From positions 472,593 to 536,592 of the forward strand of contig NZ_CP007142.1 of assembly GCF_000940805.1 (NCBI RefSeq): 64,000 bases of DNA. The letters run 5' to 3'. Under the pieces are notes generated by a model. The model was not told the origin of the DNA. It ran no database searches and was given only the letters and a program-made list of their open reading frames with translations. A program made the position numbers and the translations under genes. This document shows, piece by piece, positions 27,738 to 37,600 of the stretch. Within the stretch, counting starts at the first letter, position 1, and each line of letters begins with the position of its first letter. Origin of the DNA: Gynuella sunshinyii YC6258. Lineage in GTDB: Bacteria; Pseudomonadota; Gammaproteobacteria; Pseudomonadales; Natronospirillaceae.

Positions 27738-27813
27738 TAAAAAAGCCGGATCATTGATCTGTCGGGCGGTTGTAGAACTCTTCTTCAACCCTCGCCCGAA
27801 AACCTGATCCGGC
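27738..27813 (-). terminator. Nested long-stem terminator for the VWA gene
   Basis: GCCGGATCA (27745-27753) pairs with TGATCCGGC (27805-27813), enclosing a second stem made of TCGGGCG (27762-27768) and CGCCCGA (27793-27799), extended by TTG/CAA-type pairs. On the minus strand the outer stem is followed by TTTTTTATT, a proper terminator for the minus-strand operon. It may also stop the converging barrel gene. Confidence 0.7.
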
Positions 27814-27844
27814 ACCAGAACCTGATGACCACAAACAGCATTGT

Positions 27845-28495
27845 TCATCGTGCGGCAATCAGCGTGTGCAGATGCTCAAAGTCATTGATGACCCGCCAGT
27901 CGCCCCCGCCATTCACCACTCGGGTCTGCCAGCTTTCCAATCGAGTCATATATTCACGCGGGTCAATATTATCGCTGCGCAGTTTGGTAACGTTCAGAGC
28001 GACTACATGAATCCCCTGAAGGGTAATGGGAAAATCCCGTACATGACCTTTTTCCAGGTCTTCCTCCAAATCCGAAAACACCAGTACATACTTTTCACCG
28101 GCCCCGGTCTCATTCAAATACTCAGTTGCCTGTAACACCCCGCCGGTAATGTCGGTGTGGGCGCTGCCTTTTTTCACTGTAGCAACATAGTCATCCATCT
28201 TGTCTTTAAATGAACGTTTCTGATCATTGGCAACACTGGGACGTTCGTCCAGTGTTACCTTGGCGATAATATCTTTTTCACTGAAGCTGCCGCTGTCGAT
28301 TCGGGCAACAGCGACGGAGTCGCCGCTGTCCAGTGTGGCCAGGAGATAATTCAGAATCGCCTGGGCCTTGTTCAGTTCTTCGGTATAGGTACCTGAGGTA
28401 TCAATCAGCAGGTATACCGCTTTATTGGTCGGCATTGGCTGGCTGCAACTCATTAGCGCCAGAGAGATACCGAGTGACATCAATAATTTTTTCAT
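27845..28495 (-). CDS. VWA-domain lipoprotein
   Basis: A 216-aa lipoprotein: signal peptide MKKLLMSLGISLALMSC with the lipobox LMSC, then a von Willebrand factor A fold. The MIDAS motif is visible as LLIDTSGTYTEE, with the later acidic FSDLEEDLE; a central THTDITGG-like segment (SAHTDITGGV) supplies the MIDAS Thr. ATG 28495 has AGGAG at eight bases. It follows the large membrane gene by 10 bases and is probably co-translated with it. VWA lipoproteins often act as metal-dependent assembly or adhesion factors. Its specific role is unknown. Confidence 0.85.
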   Translation of the reverse strand: MKKLLMSLGISLALMSCSQPMPTNKAVYLLIDTSGTYTEELNKAQAILNYLLATLDSGDSVAVARIDSGSFSEKDIIAKVTLDERPSVANDQKRSFKDKMDDYVATVKKGSAHTDITGGVLQATEYLNETGAGEKYVLVFSDLEEDLEKGHVRDFPITLQGIHVVALNVTKLRSDNIDPREYMTRLESWQTRVVNGGGDWRVINDFEHLHTLIAAR

Positions 28496-28505
28496 TGCTA
28501 TGCTC

Positions 28506-30092
28506 CTATATTTCCTGCGCCGCCAAGTCATCATCGATCACGGGTTCGGTGCGTTTTTTGCGGTTGGTCGCGGTCTTTTTACGGCTGCTTCCAGCCTTTG
28601 GTGCGGTAGTTTCATCAACGGTTTCGCCAATTTTTTCCGCCATCAATACCGGTTCTTCCACGTCGTCATAGGCTTCTGTTTCGGTGTTACGGGTGCGGGC
28701 TTTCAAACCATCACGTACCCAGTTTTCGATGGTCAAGGGCACCATGATCAGCATGTCGTAGAGATGTACGAGCATTTTGCTGGAGTGATTGGCAAACCCG
28801 CCGACCAGTCTCAGACTGATGATCAATGTCCGCAGCACCGCTACCATGGCCACACCAATAACCGTTCTGACCGCGTGGATGAAGGACTCCAGAGGAATCG
28901 CCACGAACGCCAGAGCAAACGGCAGGATAAATCCCATGACCATCTGACCTATAGACGGAATCCAGCGAAACTGTGCCTCCACTACTCCGGAACCAGCACC
29001 GGTCAGAGACTGCTGCAATGCTTCACGATCCAGCGCCAGCAGATCACGCATATATGCCAGCGATGCTTCAATACTGGCCAGGATGAACAGGATTGAGAAC
29101 GTCACCATCATCATGCGCCGGCGCATCCTGTCGTCCATGTGGCCTATGACCGGAAACAGACGGGTAATGCGCATTGATTCCAACAGGAACAGACCCATGG
29201 CAATTTCCACCAGAATGATCACCAACGCGGCAATATCCGAAGTTTTCAAAGAGCCGACGTAGCTGGTACCACCGACCATTTCAGACATGGGCACAGCAAT
29301 CAGCTGGAAGTTGATCAGACCACCCATGACAGCCACACACAGCACCATGCCGGCGATAAAAAACTGAGTCATAGATGACACGGTCAACGCCCTGGCAACC
29401 TTGTCGTCCTGATCCCGAATGGCTTCATAAGTGGCCATCTGCTGATCAATGGACTCCGCCCGTTCATGGGAAATTTCCACTGCACCTTTGGCTTTTTCCA
29501 TCAGACCAGTGAGTCCTCGCCATTGAGGCTGCATAGCGCTGAGCAAACGGTGGCGTTCAGAACTGGACTTCTGGTAGGCCTTCAGCGTTTCCTCATGTGC
29601 CGCAATCACTTCTTCTTTGATGTTTTCCAGAATATTGGAAACCATCGGGTCACTTTGTTTGGGTAATGCCGAAATGGTTTCCACCACATTCAGCCATTCC
29701 GGTGGCAGCGGTGCCGCATCCGTCGCAGCCTGATAGTCCTTTTCCAGTGTCTCAATGGCATCCATGATCTGCCGGTGCAGAGCTGGGTAATGGCTCAGAT
29801 CTTTGGCAACGATGTCGTTGACCCTGGAAAATTCCCGTTCAATGGTTTTTTCAGTCGCTTCCTGACCCAATGCCAGGATGACTTCCTTATTGCGCCTGAT
29901 TGCCTGTTGTTCCACATGAGTGATCGCCCGTGCAGAAGTGCGCATAAAACGATAGATGGTGCGACCCGTGGTTTTGATCATCTGGTGTGCCGGTACCCGG
30001 GCCAGATACAGTACGGTAATCATTACGACCAGCCAGATCGCCAGCGAAGTGCCGGGCTGATCGGACCAGATCATCAACATGTCAGAGAACAT
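28506..30092 (-). CDS. Multi-pass membrane protein with coiled-coil region
   Basis: A protein of about 528 aa that I do not recognise. One membrane segment lies near residues 17-33 (LAIWLVVMITVLYL). A long charged helical region of about 200 residues (likely coiled coil) follows, then four more hydrophobic helices: FFIAGMVLCVAVMGGLI, IAALVIILVEIAMGLFLL, MMVTFSILFILASIEASL and MVMGFILPFALAFVAIPL. The C-terminal tail is basic then acidic (KKTATNRKKRTEPVIDDD) and probably cytosolic. The start at 30092 has GAGGAA at better spacing than 30098. It pairs with the VWA lipoprotein gene as a two-gene operon, suggesting an envelope complex. Confidence 0.75.
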   Translation of the reverse strand: MFSDMLMIWSDQPGTSLAIWLVVMITVLYLARVPAHQMIKTTGRTIYRFMRTSARAITHVEQQAIRRNKEVILALGQEATEKTIEREFSRVNDIVAKDLSHYPALHRQIMDAIETLEKDYQAATDAAPLPPEWLNVVETISALPKQSDPMVSNILENIKEEVIAAHEETLKAYQKSSSERHRLLSAMQPQWRGLTGLMEKAKGAVEISHERAESIDQQMATYEAIRDQDDKVARALTVSSMTQFFIAGMVLCVAVMGGLINFQLIAVPMSEMVGGTSYVGSLKTSDIAALVIILVEIAMGLFLLESMRITRLFPVIGHMDDRMRRRMMMVTFSILFILASIEASLAYMRDLLALDREALQQSLTGAGSGVVEAQFRWIPSIGQMVMGFILPFALAFVAIPLESFIHAVRTVIGVAMVAVLRTLIISLRLVGGFANHSSKMLVHLYDMLIMVPLTIENWVRDGLKARTRNTETEAYDDVEEPVLMAEKIGETVDETTAPKAGSSRKKTATNRKKRTEPVIDDDLAAQEI

Positions 30093-30662
30093 ATGCATTT
30101 CCTCTTGAGATTCAGTGAATGGGCATGGACATCAGCCCCTGGAAACGCATTTTTCCGAATGGCGGTGAATAATCGGTGAGTTTTTGTGAGTTTTATTTTC
30201 ACTGGTTAAAGAGGGAATAACTGATTCAGCCAGCGTTCAGATTTGTAACATGGAAACATCGCAGCAGGTGCAATTTCTGTGTCGTCAAAAATCAATCATA
30301 TTTGTCCGACAAGTAGCCTTTATTCCCTGTTTTTAAAAACTCAATGACAATGCAGCTCAATTTGTATTTTTATTCCACAAAATACAGGTTCGATAGTATT
30401 AAAAATTCCTCAAAATTTCTTGTTTCAAAAAAAATGAAAAACAAAAAAATTAATTAATTTCGTTCTCATTATAATTGCCTATTGCTGACTACGCTTACAA
30501 AACGGTAAAAAAGGAAATTATCCATGCAGTCGGTATAGTTGTTAGTGGGATTATGATTTTTAATAAAATGTTAAATAACTATGTTAATTATCAATTTCTA
30601 AAAAAATCCCTTTCAAATTTTCCGATACCTGCATTTTTTATGATCGAGTGATGTAACCGTCT
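30093..30662. other. AT-rich divergent promoter region upstream of the type I secretion genes
   Basis: About 570 bases between the divergent membrane-protein gene and the secretion operon. It is strongly AT-rich from about 30330 to 30620 with A-tracts. I see no gene, no clear sigma-70 pair I would defend, and no U-tract hairpin. The composition suggests a bent or silenced promoter. Confidence 0.5.
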
Positions 30663-32900
30663 ATGGATACCGGATTAACGGCACTTATTACCATTGCAAG
30701 ATTTCATCAACTGCCGGCTGAACCTGAACAACTGAAACATCAGTTCGGGATACCTGGATCAGATTTTACCGACACGGAAATTCTGTTAGCGGCAAAATCT
30801 CTGACCCTCAAAGCCAAAAAAATAAAACTCCCTTTGACACAGCTGGAAAATCGTATTCTTCCGGCTATCGCCAAACATCGCGATGGCAGCTATTTTATCG
30901 TTGCCAGAGTATCCACGAATGAGTCTGACACCTGCAGCCTGCTGATCCAGAATCCGACAAACACAACACCGGAATCACTGTCACAGGAAACCTTCGAACA
31001 ATGCTGGTCAGGCGAACTCATCATGCTGACCCGCAGGCCGGGCATCGGAGAATCCGGTCAGGGCAAATTCGATATCTCCTGGTTTATTCCCTCCCTGATC
31101 AAATATCGAAAATTGTTTACTGAAGTTGTGGTGGCTTCGTTTTTCTTACAGCTATTTGCGTTGGTCATTCCCCTGTTTTTTCAGGTGGTCATGGATAAAG
31201 TGGTGGTGCATCGGGGCTTTATGACTCTGGATGTGCTGGCAATCGGCTTTTTTATTATTGTGGTCTTTGAAGCATTTATCGGTGGTTTTCGTAATTATCT
31301 GTTCAGCCACACCACCAACCGGGTTGATGTTGAATTAGGTTCACGTCTGTATAACCATCTATTGAATCTGCCATTGGCTTATTTCGAATCAAGACAGGTT
31401 GGGCAAAATGTTGCCCGGGTACGTGAACTCGACACCATACGGAATTTTATTACCGGTACTGCGTTGACGCTGGTGATCGATCTGTTTTTTGTCTGCGTGT
31501 TCCTGGCGGTCATGTGGTATTACAGTCCGGCGCTGACTTATATTGTTCTCGGCGCTATTCCATTTTATGTATTGCTCTCCATCGTCGTTGCACCGGTTCT
31601 GCGTCATCGCCTGAATCAGAAGTTCAAGCACGGTGCTGCCAATACCGCTTTTCTGACGGAGTCCATTACCGGCATTGGTACAGTCAAAGCCATGGCTGTG
31701 GAGCCACAAATGCGGCGCAAGTTGGAAGATCATTTATCCAGTTATGTACATGCCTCATTTCGCAGCCAGAATCTCAGCAATATCAGCAATCAGGTGGCCG
31801 GCCTGGTCAATAAACTTACCACTCTTGGAATTATCTGGCTGGGTGCGCATCTGGTCATCAATGGTGAAATCAGCATTGGCCAATTGATCGCCTTTAATAT
31901 GCTGGCTGGACGGGTCAGTTCTCCGGTATTGAAACTGGTGCAGTTATGGCAGGACTTCCAACAGGCCGGAATTTCCATCGAACGCCTGGGTGATATTCTC
32001 AACACGCCCCGCGAACCCGGCTTTAATCCCAACCGCTCACGCCTGCCTCAGGTACAGGGCCAAGTGATTTTTGATCAGGTGCGTTTTCGCTACCGGGTGG
32101 ATGCGCCATTAATACTTCAGGATATCCGCTTACAAATCGGTGCCGGGGAGGTGGTCGGTATCGTCGGCCGGTCCGGGTCTGGAAAAAGCACCATCACCAA
32201 GTTAATACAACGTTTGTATATTCCCGAAACAGGACGAATTCTGATTGATGGTGTTGATCTTTCCACTGTCGACACCACCTGGCTGCGACGTCAGATTGGT
32301 GTGGTATTGCAGGAAAATTTTCTCTTTAACCGCAGTATCCGGGAAAACATTGCTCTGGCAGACCCGTCGGTACCCATGGAACAAATCATTGAAGTTGCAA
32401 AAATGTCCGGAGCCCATGAGTTCATCGTCGAACTGCCGGAGGGGTATGACACCCTGGTCGGCGAGCAGGGCAGCAATCTTTCGGGTGGTCAGCGTCAGCG
32501 CTTATCCATTGCCCGGGCACTGCTGCACAACCCTCGTATTCTCATTTTTGATGAAGCCACCAGCGCGCTGGATTATGAATCCGAGCGACTGATCCAGAAC
32601 AACATGAAACGCATCTGCCATGGGCGAACCGTATTTATAATCGCTCACCGCCTCAGCACGGTTCGTCAGTGCGACCGCATTATCGTGATGGAGAGGGGCC
32701 GTATCGTCGAACAGGGAAGTCATCAGACACTGCTTCATCAGCAAGGTTATTACGCTCGTTTGCACAGCTACCAGAATGAACCACCATCAACACCTGCCAC
32801 CGCGATTCAAGGTCCCACTGAACTGCATACCTCTCAGCCAGGTAATGCTTCCTTTCGGGTGGAACGTCGATCAGCCAGCCATAAAGGACGCATTGGATGA
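30663..32900 (+). CDS. Type I secretion ABC transporter (HlyB/LapB type)
   Basis: Inner-membrane ATPase of an RTX exporter, 745 aa. The N-terminal 125 residues form a C39-like domain without the catalytic Cys (DTGLTALITIARFH where peptidases have a Cys), so it should bind rather than cleave its substrate. An ABC membrane domain spans about residues 150-440. The nucleotide-binding domain has Walker A VGRSGSGKST (about 500), signature LSGGQRQRLSIARAL (about 605), Walker B ILIFDEATSALD and the H-loop IAHRLSTV. A 40-residue polar tail follows. The start has no clear Shine-Dalgarno. It overlaps the HlyD gene by four bases; the RTX protein at 34673 is the obvious substrate. No TolC gene is in the window. 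Confidence 0.95.
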   Translation: MDTGLTALITIARFHQLPAEPEQLKHQFGIPGSDFTDTEILLAAKSLTLKAKKIKLPLTQLENRILPAIAKHRDGSYFIVARVSTNESDTCSLLIQNPTNTTPESLSQETFEQCWSGELIMLTRRPGIGESGQGKFDISWFIPSLIKYRKLFTEVVVASFFLQLFALVIPLFFQVVMDKVVVHRGFMTLDVLAIGFFIIVVFEAFIGGFRNYLFSHTTNRVDVELGSRLYNHLLNLPLAYFESRQVGQNVARVRELDTIRNFITGTALTLVIDLFFVCVFLAVMWYYSPALTYIVLGAIPFYVLLSIVVAPVLRHRLNQKFKHGAANTAFLTESITGIGTVKAMAVEPQMRRKLEDHLSSYVHASFRSQNLSNISNQVAGLVNKLTTLGIIWLGAHLVINGEISIGQLIAFNMLAGRVSSPVLKLVQLWQDFQQAGISIERLGDILNTPREPGFNPNRSRLPQVQGQVIFDQVRFRYRVDAPLILQDIRLQIGAGEVVGIVGRSGSGKSTITKLIQRLYIPETGRILIDGVDLSTVDTTWLRRQIGVVLQENFLFNRSIRENIALADPSVPMEQIIEVAKMSGAHEFIVELPEGYDTLVGEQGSNLSGGQRQRLSIARALLHNPRILIFDEATSALDYESERLIQNNMKRICHGRTVFIIAHRLSTVRQCDRIIVMERGRIVEQGSHQTLLHQQGYYARLHSYQNEPPSTPATAIQGPTELHTSQPGNASFRVERRSASHKGRIG

Positions 32901-34312
32901 ATCAGTTAACTCAGTTACGTGAGGCATGGCGCCGCAGCAATGACCAATCCAGTAACAATGACAACCAGAACACGATTGCTGCATTTCTGCCGGCAGCCCT
33001 GGAGATTCAGGAAACCCCACCCCATCCCAAAGCCCGGTGGCTTGCCCGGGTATTGCTGGTGCTGTTTGTTCTGGCAGTGGTCTGGGCATTTTTCGGTCAG
33101 GTAAATATTGTTGCCAGCGCCGAGGGCAAAATTATTCCCAGTGCCCGGGTCAAACAGATACAACCGCTGGAAAAAGGCGTGGTTAAGGCCATCCTGGTCA
33201 GCGAAGGGAATCACGTCGAACAGGGGCAGGCACTGGTTGAACTCGATCCTGCCCTGACGCTTGCTGATGCTCAAAGACTGCAGGCGGAGTTGCATAATCT
33301 GCAAATACGGCGGGTATCTGACCAGGCGTTATTACAATTACTGCAACAACCGGAAGCAGAGCAAAAGCTCATTATTGTCCCGCCGATCAGTTTCGATCCG
33401 GCCATGAATGTTACCGCTGAAGAACAGGCCCTGCAGAGCCAGCTGTTACAACAACAATGGCAGCAGTATCGAGCACAGATGAACGTGTTATCGAGCACCC
33501 TGGCCAAAGTTCGGGCCCAGCAGGCAGCCACACGTGAGGTTGTCAGTAAGCTGCAGCAAACCCTGCCAATTGTCACCAAACAGGCAGAAAACATGAAAAT
33601 GCTGATGGATAAAGATCTGATTTCGGAGATCAATTATCTGCAAGTGGAACAGGAACGTATTGAACAATTCCAGGATCTCGCCGCCGAGCAGCAAAACATG
33701 GCTCAGTTACAGGCCGCAGCCGCCGAGGTCCGCGAGCAGATCAATCTGTATTATGCCCAGATCAGCACCTCACTATTATCGGAAATCACCAGCCTGCACC
33801 AGCAACAGACCAGCACTCGTGAAGAGTTGAATAAAGCCCTCGACCTCAACGACAAACGCATCCTGTACGCCCCGGTGTCCGGGCAGGTACAGGAGCTATC
33901 TATTAACACGGTTGGCGGCGTGGTGACTGAAGCACAGCAACTGATGCTGATCGTACCTGATGAACAGATACTGGAAGCAGAAGTATTTCTGAGTAATCAG
34001 GATATCGGTTTTGTCCATGAAGGCATGCCGGCAGAAGTCAAAATACATACCTTTCCGTTTACCAGATATGGTGTCATTAATGCCGAAGTTATCAATATTT
34101 CTGACGACGCCATTATCGATGAACAGCGTGGCCTGATTTTCAGCATGTTACTCAGGATGGAGAGTAACCACATACGGGTGGAAGGAAAAGATGTCAACCT
34201 GATACCAGGCATGGAAATAACCGCAGAGGTTCAAACCGGATATCGCAGAGTTATTGAATTTTTCCTGACTCCACTCTTGAAACATCGTCAGGAAGCTTTA
34301 AGAGAAAGATAG
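32897..34312 (+). CDS. HlyD-family membrane fusion protein of type I secretion
   Basis: A 471-aa periplasmic adaptor linking the ABC transporter to an outer-membrane TolC-type channel. It has a cytosolic N-terminal tail of about 50 residues, one membrane helix (VLLVLFVLAVVWAFF), a lipoyl/barrel half (GKIIPSARVKQIQPLEKGVV, LVSEGNHVEQGQALVELDP), a long coiled-coil hairpin (about residues 130-330), and the returning barrel with RILYAPVSGQVQELSINTVGGVV. The C-terminus IPGMEITAEVQTGYRRVIEFFLTPL is typical. Translation is coupled to the ABC gene (ATGA overlap). Confidence 0.95.
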   Translation: MNQLTQLREAWRRSNDQSSNNDNQNTIAAFLPAALEIQETPPHPKARWLARVLLVLFVLAVVWAFFGQVNIVASAEGKIIPSARVKQIQPLEKGVVKAILVSEGNHVEQGQALVELDPALTLADAQRLQAELHNLQIRRVSDQALLQLLQQPEAEQKLIIVPPISFDPAMNVTAEEQALQSQLLQQQWQQYRAQMNVLSSTLAKVRAQQAATREVVSKLQQTLPIVTKQAENMKMLMDKDLISEINYLQVEQERIEQFQDLAAEQQNMAQLQAAAAEVREQINLYYAQISTSLLSEITSLHQQQTSTREELNKALDLNDKRILYAPVSGQVQELSINTVGGVVTEAQQLMLIVPDEQILEAEVFLSNQDIGFVHEGMPAEVKIHTFPFTRYGVINAEVINISDDAIIDEQRGLIFSMLLRMESNHIRVEGKDVNLIPGMEITAEVQTGYRRVIEFFLTPLLKHRQEALRER

Positions 34313-34672
34313 TCGCTTCGGAAAATGGATATTTCTGCTAGCTCACCGTACTGATCATAGTCAGACAGGTTGTTGCGGTTATTTGCGAATTCAGCGGGTA
34401 AATGGATGCTTCAGTAGCATTTATCTGTTGACTGGCACCCTGGAAAAACATCGGTGATTCCTGGTGTCCGAAACCGCATTGACCTCCCGTCAATGCAGAT
34501 GCATCCCTGCATCACTCAATGAACCCGATTGCGGGTCATAAACCATGATAACTGTCTATGATGCTGACAGGGCATAAACGCGCCTACTGTTTGCGCGCAT
34601 ATGTTCATACAGGCCACACAATAAGAATACGGCAGCGGCAGGTAGACGTACTCATATAACAAGGAGACAGAC
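34313..34672 (+). other. Leader region of the RTX gene with three hairpins
   Basis: A 360-base gap between the HlyD and RTX genes. Three hairpins follow one another: GCATTGAC/GTCAATGC (34476-34496), GATGCA/TGCATC (34498-34513) and ACCCG/CGGGT (34523-34536). None has a U-tract. They could lower read-through from the transport genes or regulate RTX translation. An AAGGAG ribosome-binding site precedes the RTX ATG. I do not see a known riboswitch. Confidence 0.45.
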
Positions 34673-37600
34673 ATGCAAAATAAATCACTGGATCAGCAAA
34701 CCCTCAGCACGATTGATGGTACCAATGGTGCCGATCATCTTAGCGGTACCGATGGTGACGATACCCTGAACGGAAAATATGGAAACGATTTTCTTGACGG
34801 TGGAGAGGGTAATGACCTGTTGGATGGTGGCAGCGGCGATGACATCCTCAATGGCGGAGCCGGTCAGGATACCCTGAAAGGCGGTGCTGGTAACGATACT
34901 CTGAATGGCGGTACCGGTGATGGAGACATCCTCGAAGGCGGTCAGGGCAATGATACCTATCAGTTCAACCTGGGGGATGGCAATACCACGATCAACAACT
35001 ACGACACAGATATAGATCACTACGATGTTCTGCAGTTTCTGGAAGGAGTCAGTGTTGATGATGTTGCCGTCAGGCGCGATGACGACAATCTGCTGCTGAC
35101 CATTATCAGTACTGGTGAAGTCATTACTGTCAGTCATTATTTCGATAACAGCGATGAATACCTGATCAGTGCATTTCGGTTTGCCGATGGCACTGAATGG
35201 GATCGTGGCACCATCCTGTCCATGTCCATGCAGGGCAGCGAGGCTGATGACACCCTGTACGGTGATAATTCCGGCAATGTGATTTCCGGTCAGGCCGGCA
35301 ACGATGTCATTTACGGCAATAACGGTCACGACCAGTTATCCGGTAACGAAGGTGACGACACTGTTTACGGCGGCTATGGTAACGACACCCTGGAGGGTGG
35401 CGAGGGTGATGATATTCTGCATGGCGACAGCGGTGACGACACCCTGACCGGCGGAACTGGTCAGGATAAACTGTACGGTGGCGATGGTTATGACACGCTG
35501 CGTGGCGGCAGCGGTGATGGCGACTACCTGGAAGGCGGCCAGGGTAACGATACTTATCAATTTGGCCTTGGTGACGGCAACACCACCATCAACAATTATG
35601 ACACCACGGTTGACCATACAGATGTACTGCAAATGCTGGAAGGGATTAACCCTGAAGATGTTACTGTCAGACGCGATGATGATCATTTATTACTGATATT
35701 AAGTAGCGGTGAGATCATAACGGTCAGCCACTATTTTGATGAAAGTTCTGCTTATGTTTTAAGTGTCGAGTTTGCAGACAATACGCTCTGGGATTTCGAT
35801 ACCATTCAGCAAATGTCCATGCAGGGTACCGACGGTGACGACATCCTGATCGGTTCTATCCATAATGACAGCATCTCAGGTCAGGCCGGCGACGATATTA
35901 TCTTCGGAAATATCGGTCATGATCATCTGTATGGTAATGAAGGCGACGATACCTTATACGGCAACAGCGGTCGCGATACTCTGGAAGGCGGAGAAGGGGA
36001 CGACACCCTTTTCGGTGGCAGGAACGATGACGTACTGCTAGGTGGTGATGGTCAGGATTACCTCAGTGGTGATGATGGTAACGATATTCTGCGCGGTGGT
36101 GCCGGCGATGGTGACATATTGGTGGGTGGCCAGGGCAACGATACTTACCAGTTTGCCATCGGCGATGGCAACACCACCATCAATAACCAGGACAGCACTG
36201 TCGGTCATCACGATGTTCTGCAATTTCTGGAAGGGGTTGAGGCCGACAACGTATTTGCCCGCCGCGATGGTGATAATCTGGTTCTGACCATCATCAGTAC
36301 TGGAGAAGTCATTACCGTTACCAGCTATTTTGACGCCAGTCAGGAATTTATACTTGATGAAATCATCTTCGCCGACGGGACAACCTGGGATATTCCCACC
36401 ATTGAACAGCTGGTGATTCAGGGAACCAGTGGCGATGACATACTCATCGGTTATGACAGCGATGATAATCTCGATGGTCTTGAAGGAGATGACACTCTCT
36501 ACGGTAACGGTGGTGACGATACTCTGACTGGCGGTGCTGGTAACGACATACTGATCGGTGGTGCCGGCCAGGATACTCTGGAAGGTGGTAGCGGTGACGA
36601 CATTCTGCGTGGTGGAGCCGGAGACGGCGATATCCTGACCGGTGGTCTGGGTAACGATACCTATCAATACCATATCGGTGACGGCAATATCACCATCAAC
36701 AATGAAGATGCCGGTGAAGGTCACTCTGATACGTTGCAGTTTCTCTCCGGTGTATCTGCAGACGATGTCGAAGTACATCGTGAGGGTAATAACCTGTATT
36801 TGACGATAGTCAGTACCGGTGCAGTGATTACCATCAACAACTATTTTGATACCGATAATACTTACGTTATCAATAGTATCGTCTTCGATAACGGTACTGT
36901 GTGGGATGTTACAACGATCCAGTTAATGTCGATGCAGGCCACCCCTGACGACGACATCCTGCTCGGCTTTGAAAGCGATGATGTGATTCATGGCGGTGGC
37001 GGCAACGATACCATCTTTGGCAACAACGGCAACGATACACTTTACGGTGACGAAGGCGATGACATTCTCGATGGTGGTGCCGGTCAGGATAGTCTCTATG
37101 GCGGCATCGGCAATGATATTCTGATCGGTGGGGAATATCTCGAAGGGGGTCTTGGTAATGATACTTACCGGATTTCCCTGGATGACGGCAATGTCATTAT
37201 CAACAACTACGATACCGACGTCGAACATATCGATATCATTCAGTTTCTTGATGGTATCTCTCCTGACAATGTTACGGTTTACCGTGAAGGGGACAACCTG
37301 TATCTGACGATTGTCAGTACCGGTGCGGTTATCACCATCAATAATTATTTCAATACCAACAACGCTTATGTCATCAACAGTATTGAATTTTCCGATGGTA
37401 CTGTCTGGGATATTGATGCCATTCATATTTTGTCCATGCAGGGTACCGATGGTGATGACAACCTGCAGGGCTTTGAAACCGACGATACCATTTCCGGACA
37501 GGGCGGAAACGACACCATTCATGGTTATGATGGCAATGATACAATTTTCGGTAATGACGGCGACGATATTTTATACGGCGATGCCGGCAACGACATTCTG

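Noticed and set aside
30461-30480. Fur-like sequence (TTCTCATTATAATTG) upstream of the secretion operon
   Set aside because: Too many mismatches to the 7-1-7 repeat in an AT-rich region where such matches are expected by chance.
34313-34672. Cyclic-di-GMP riboswitch in the RTX leader
   Set aside because: The conserved riboswitch core sequences are not present; only simple hairpins are seen.
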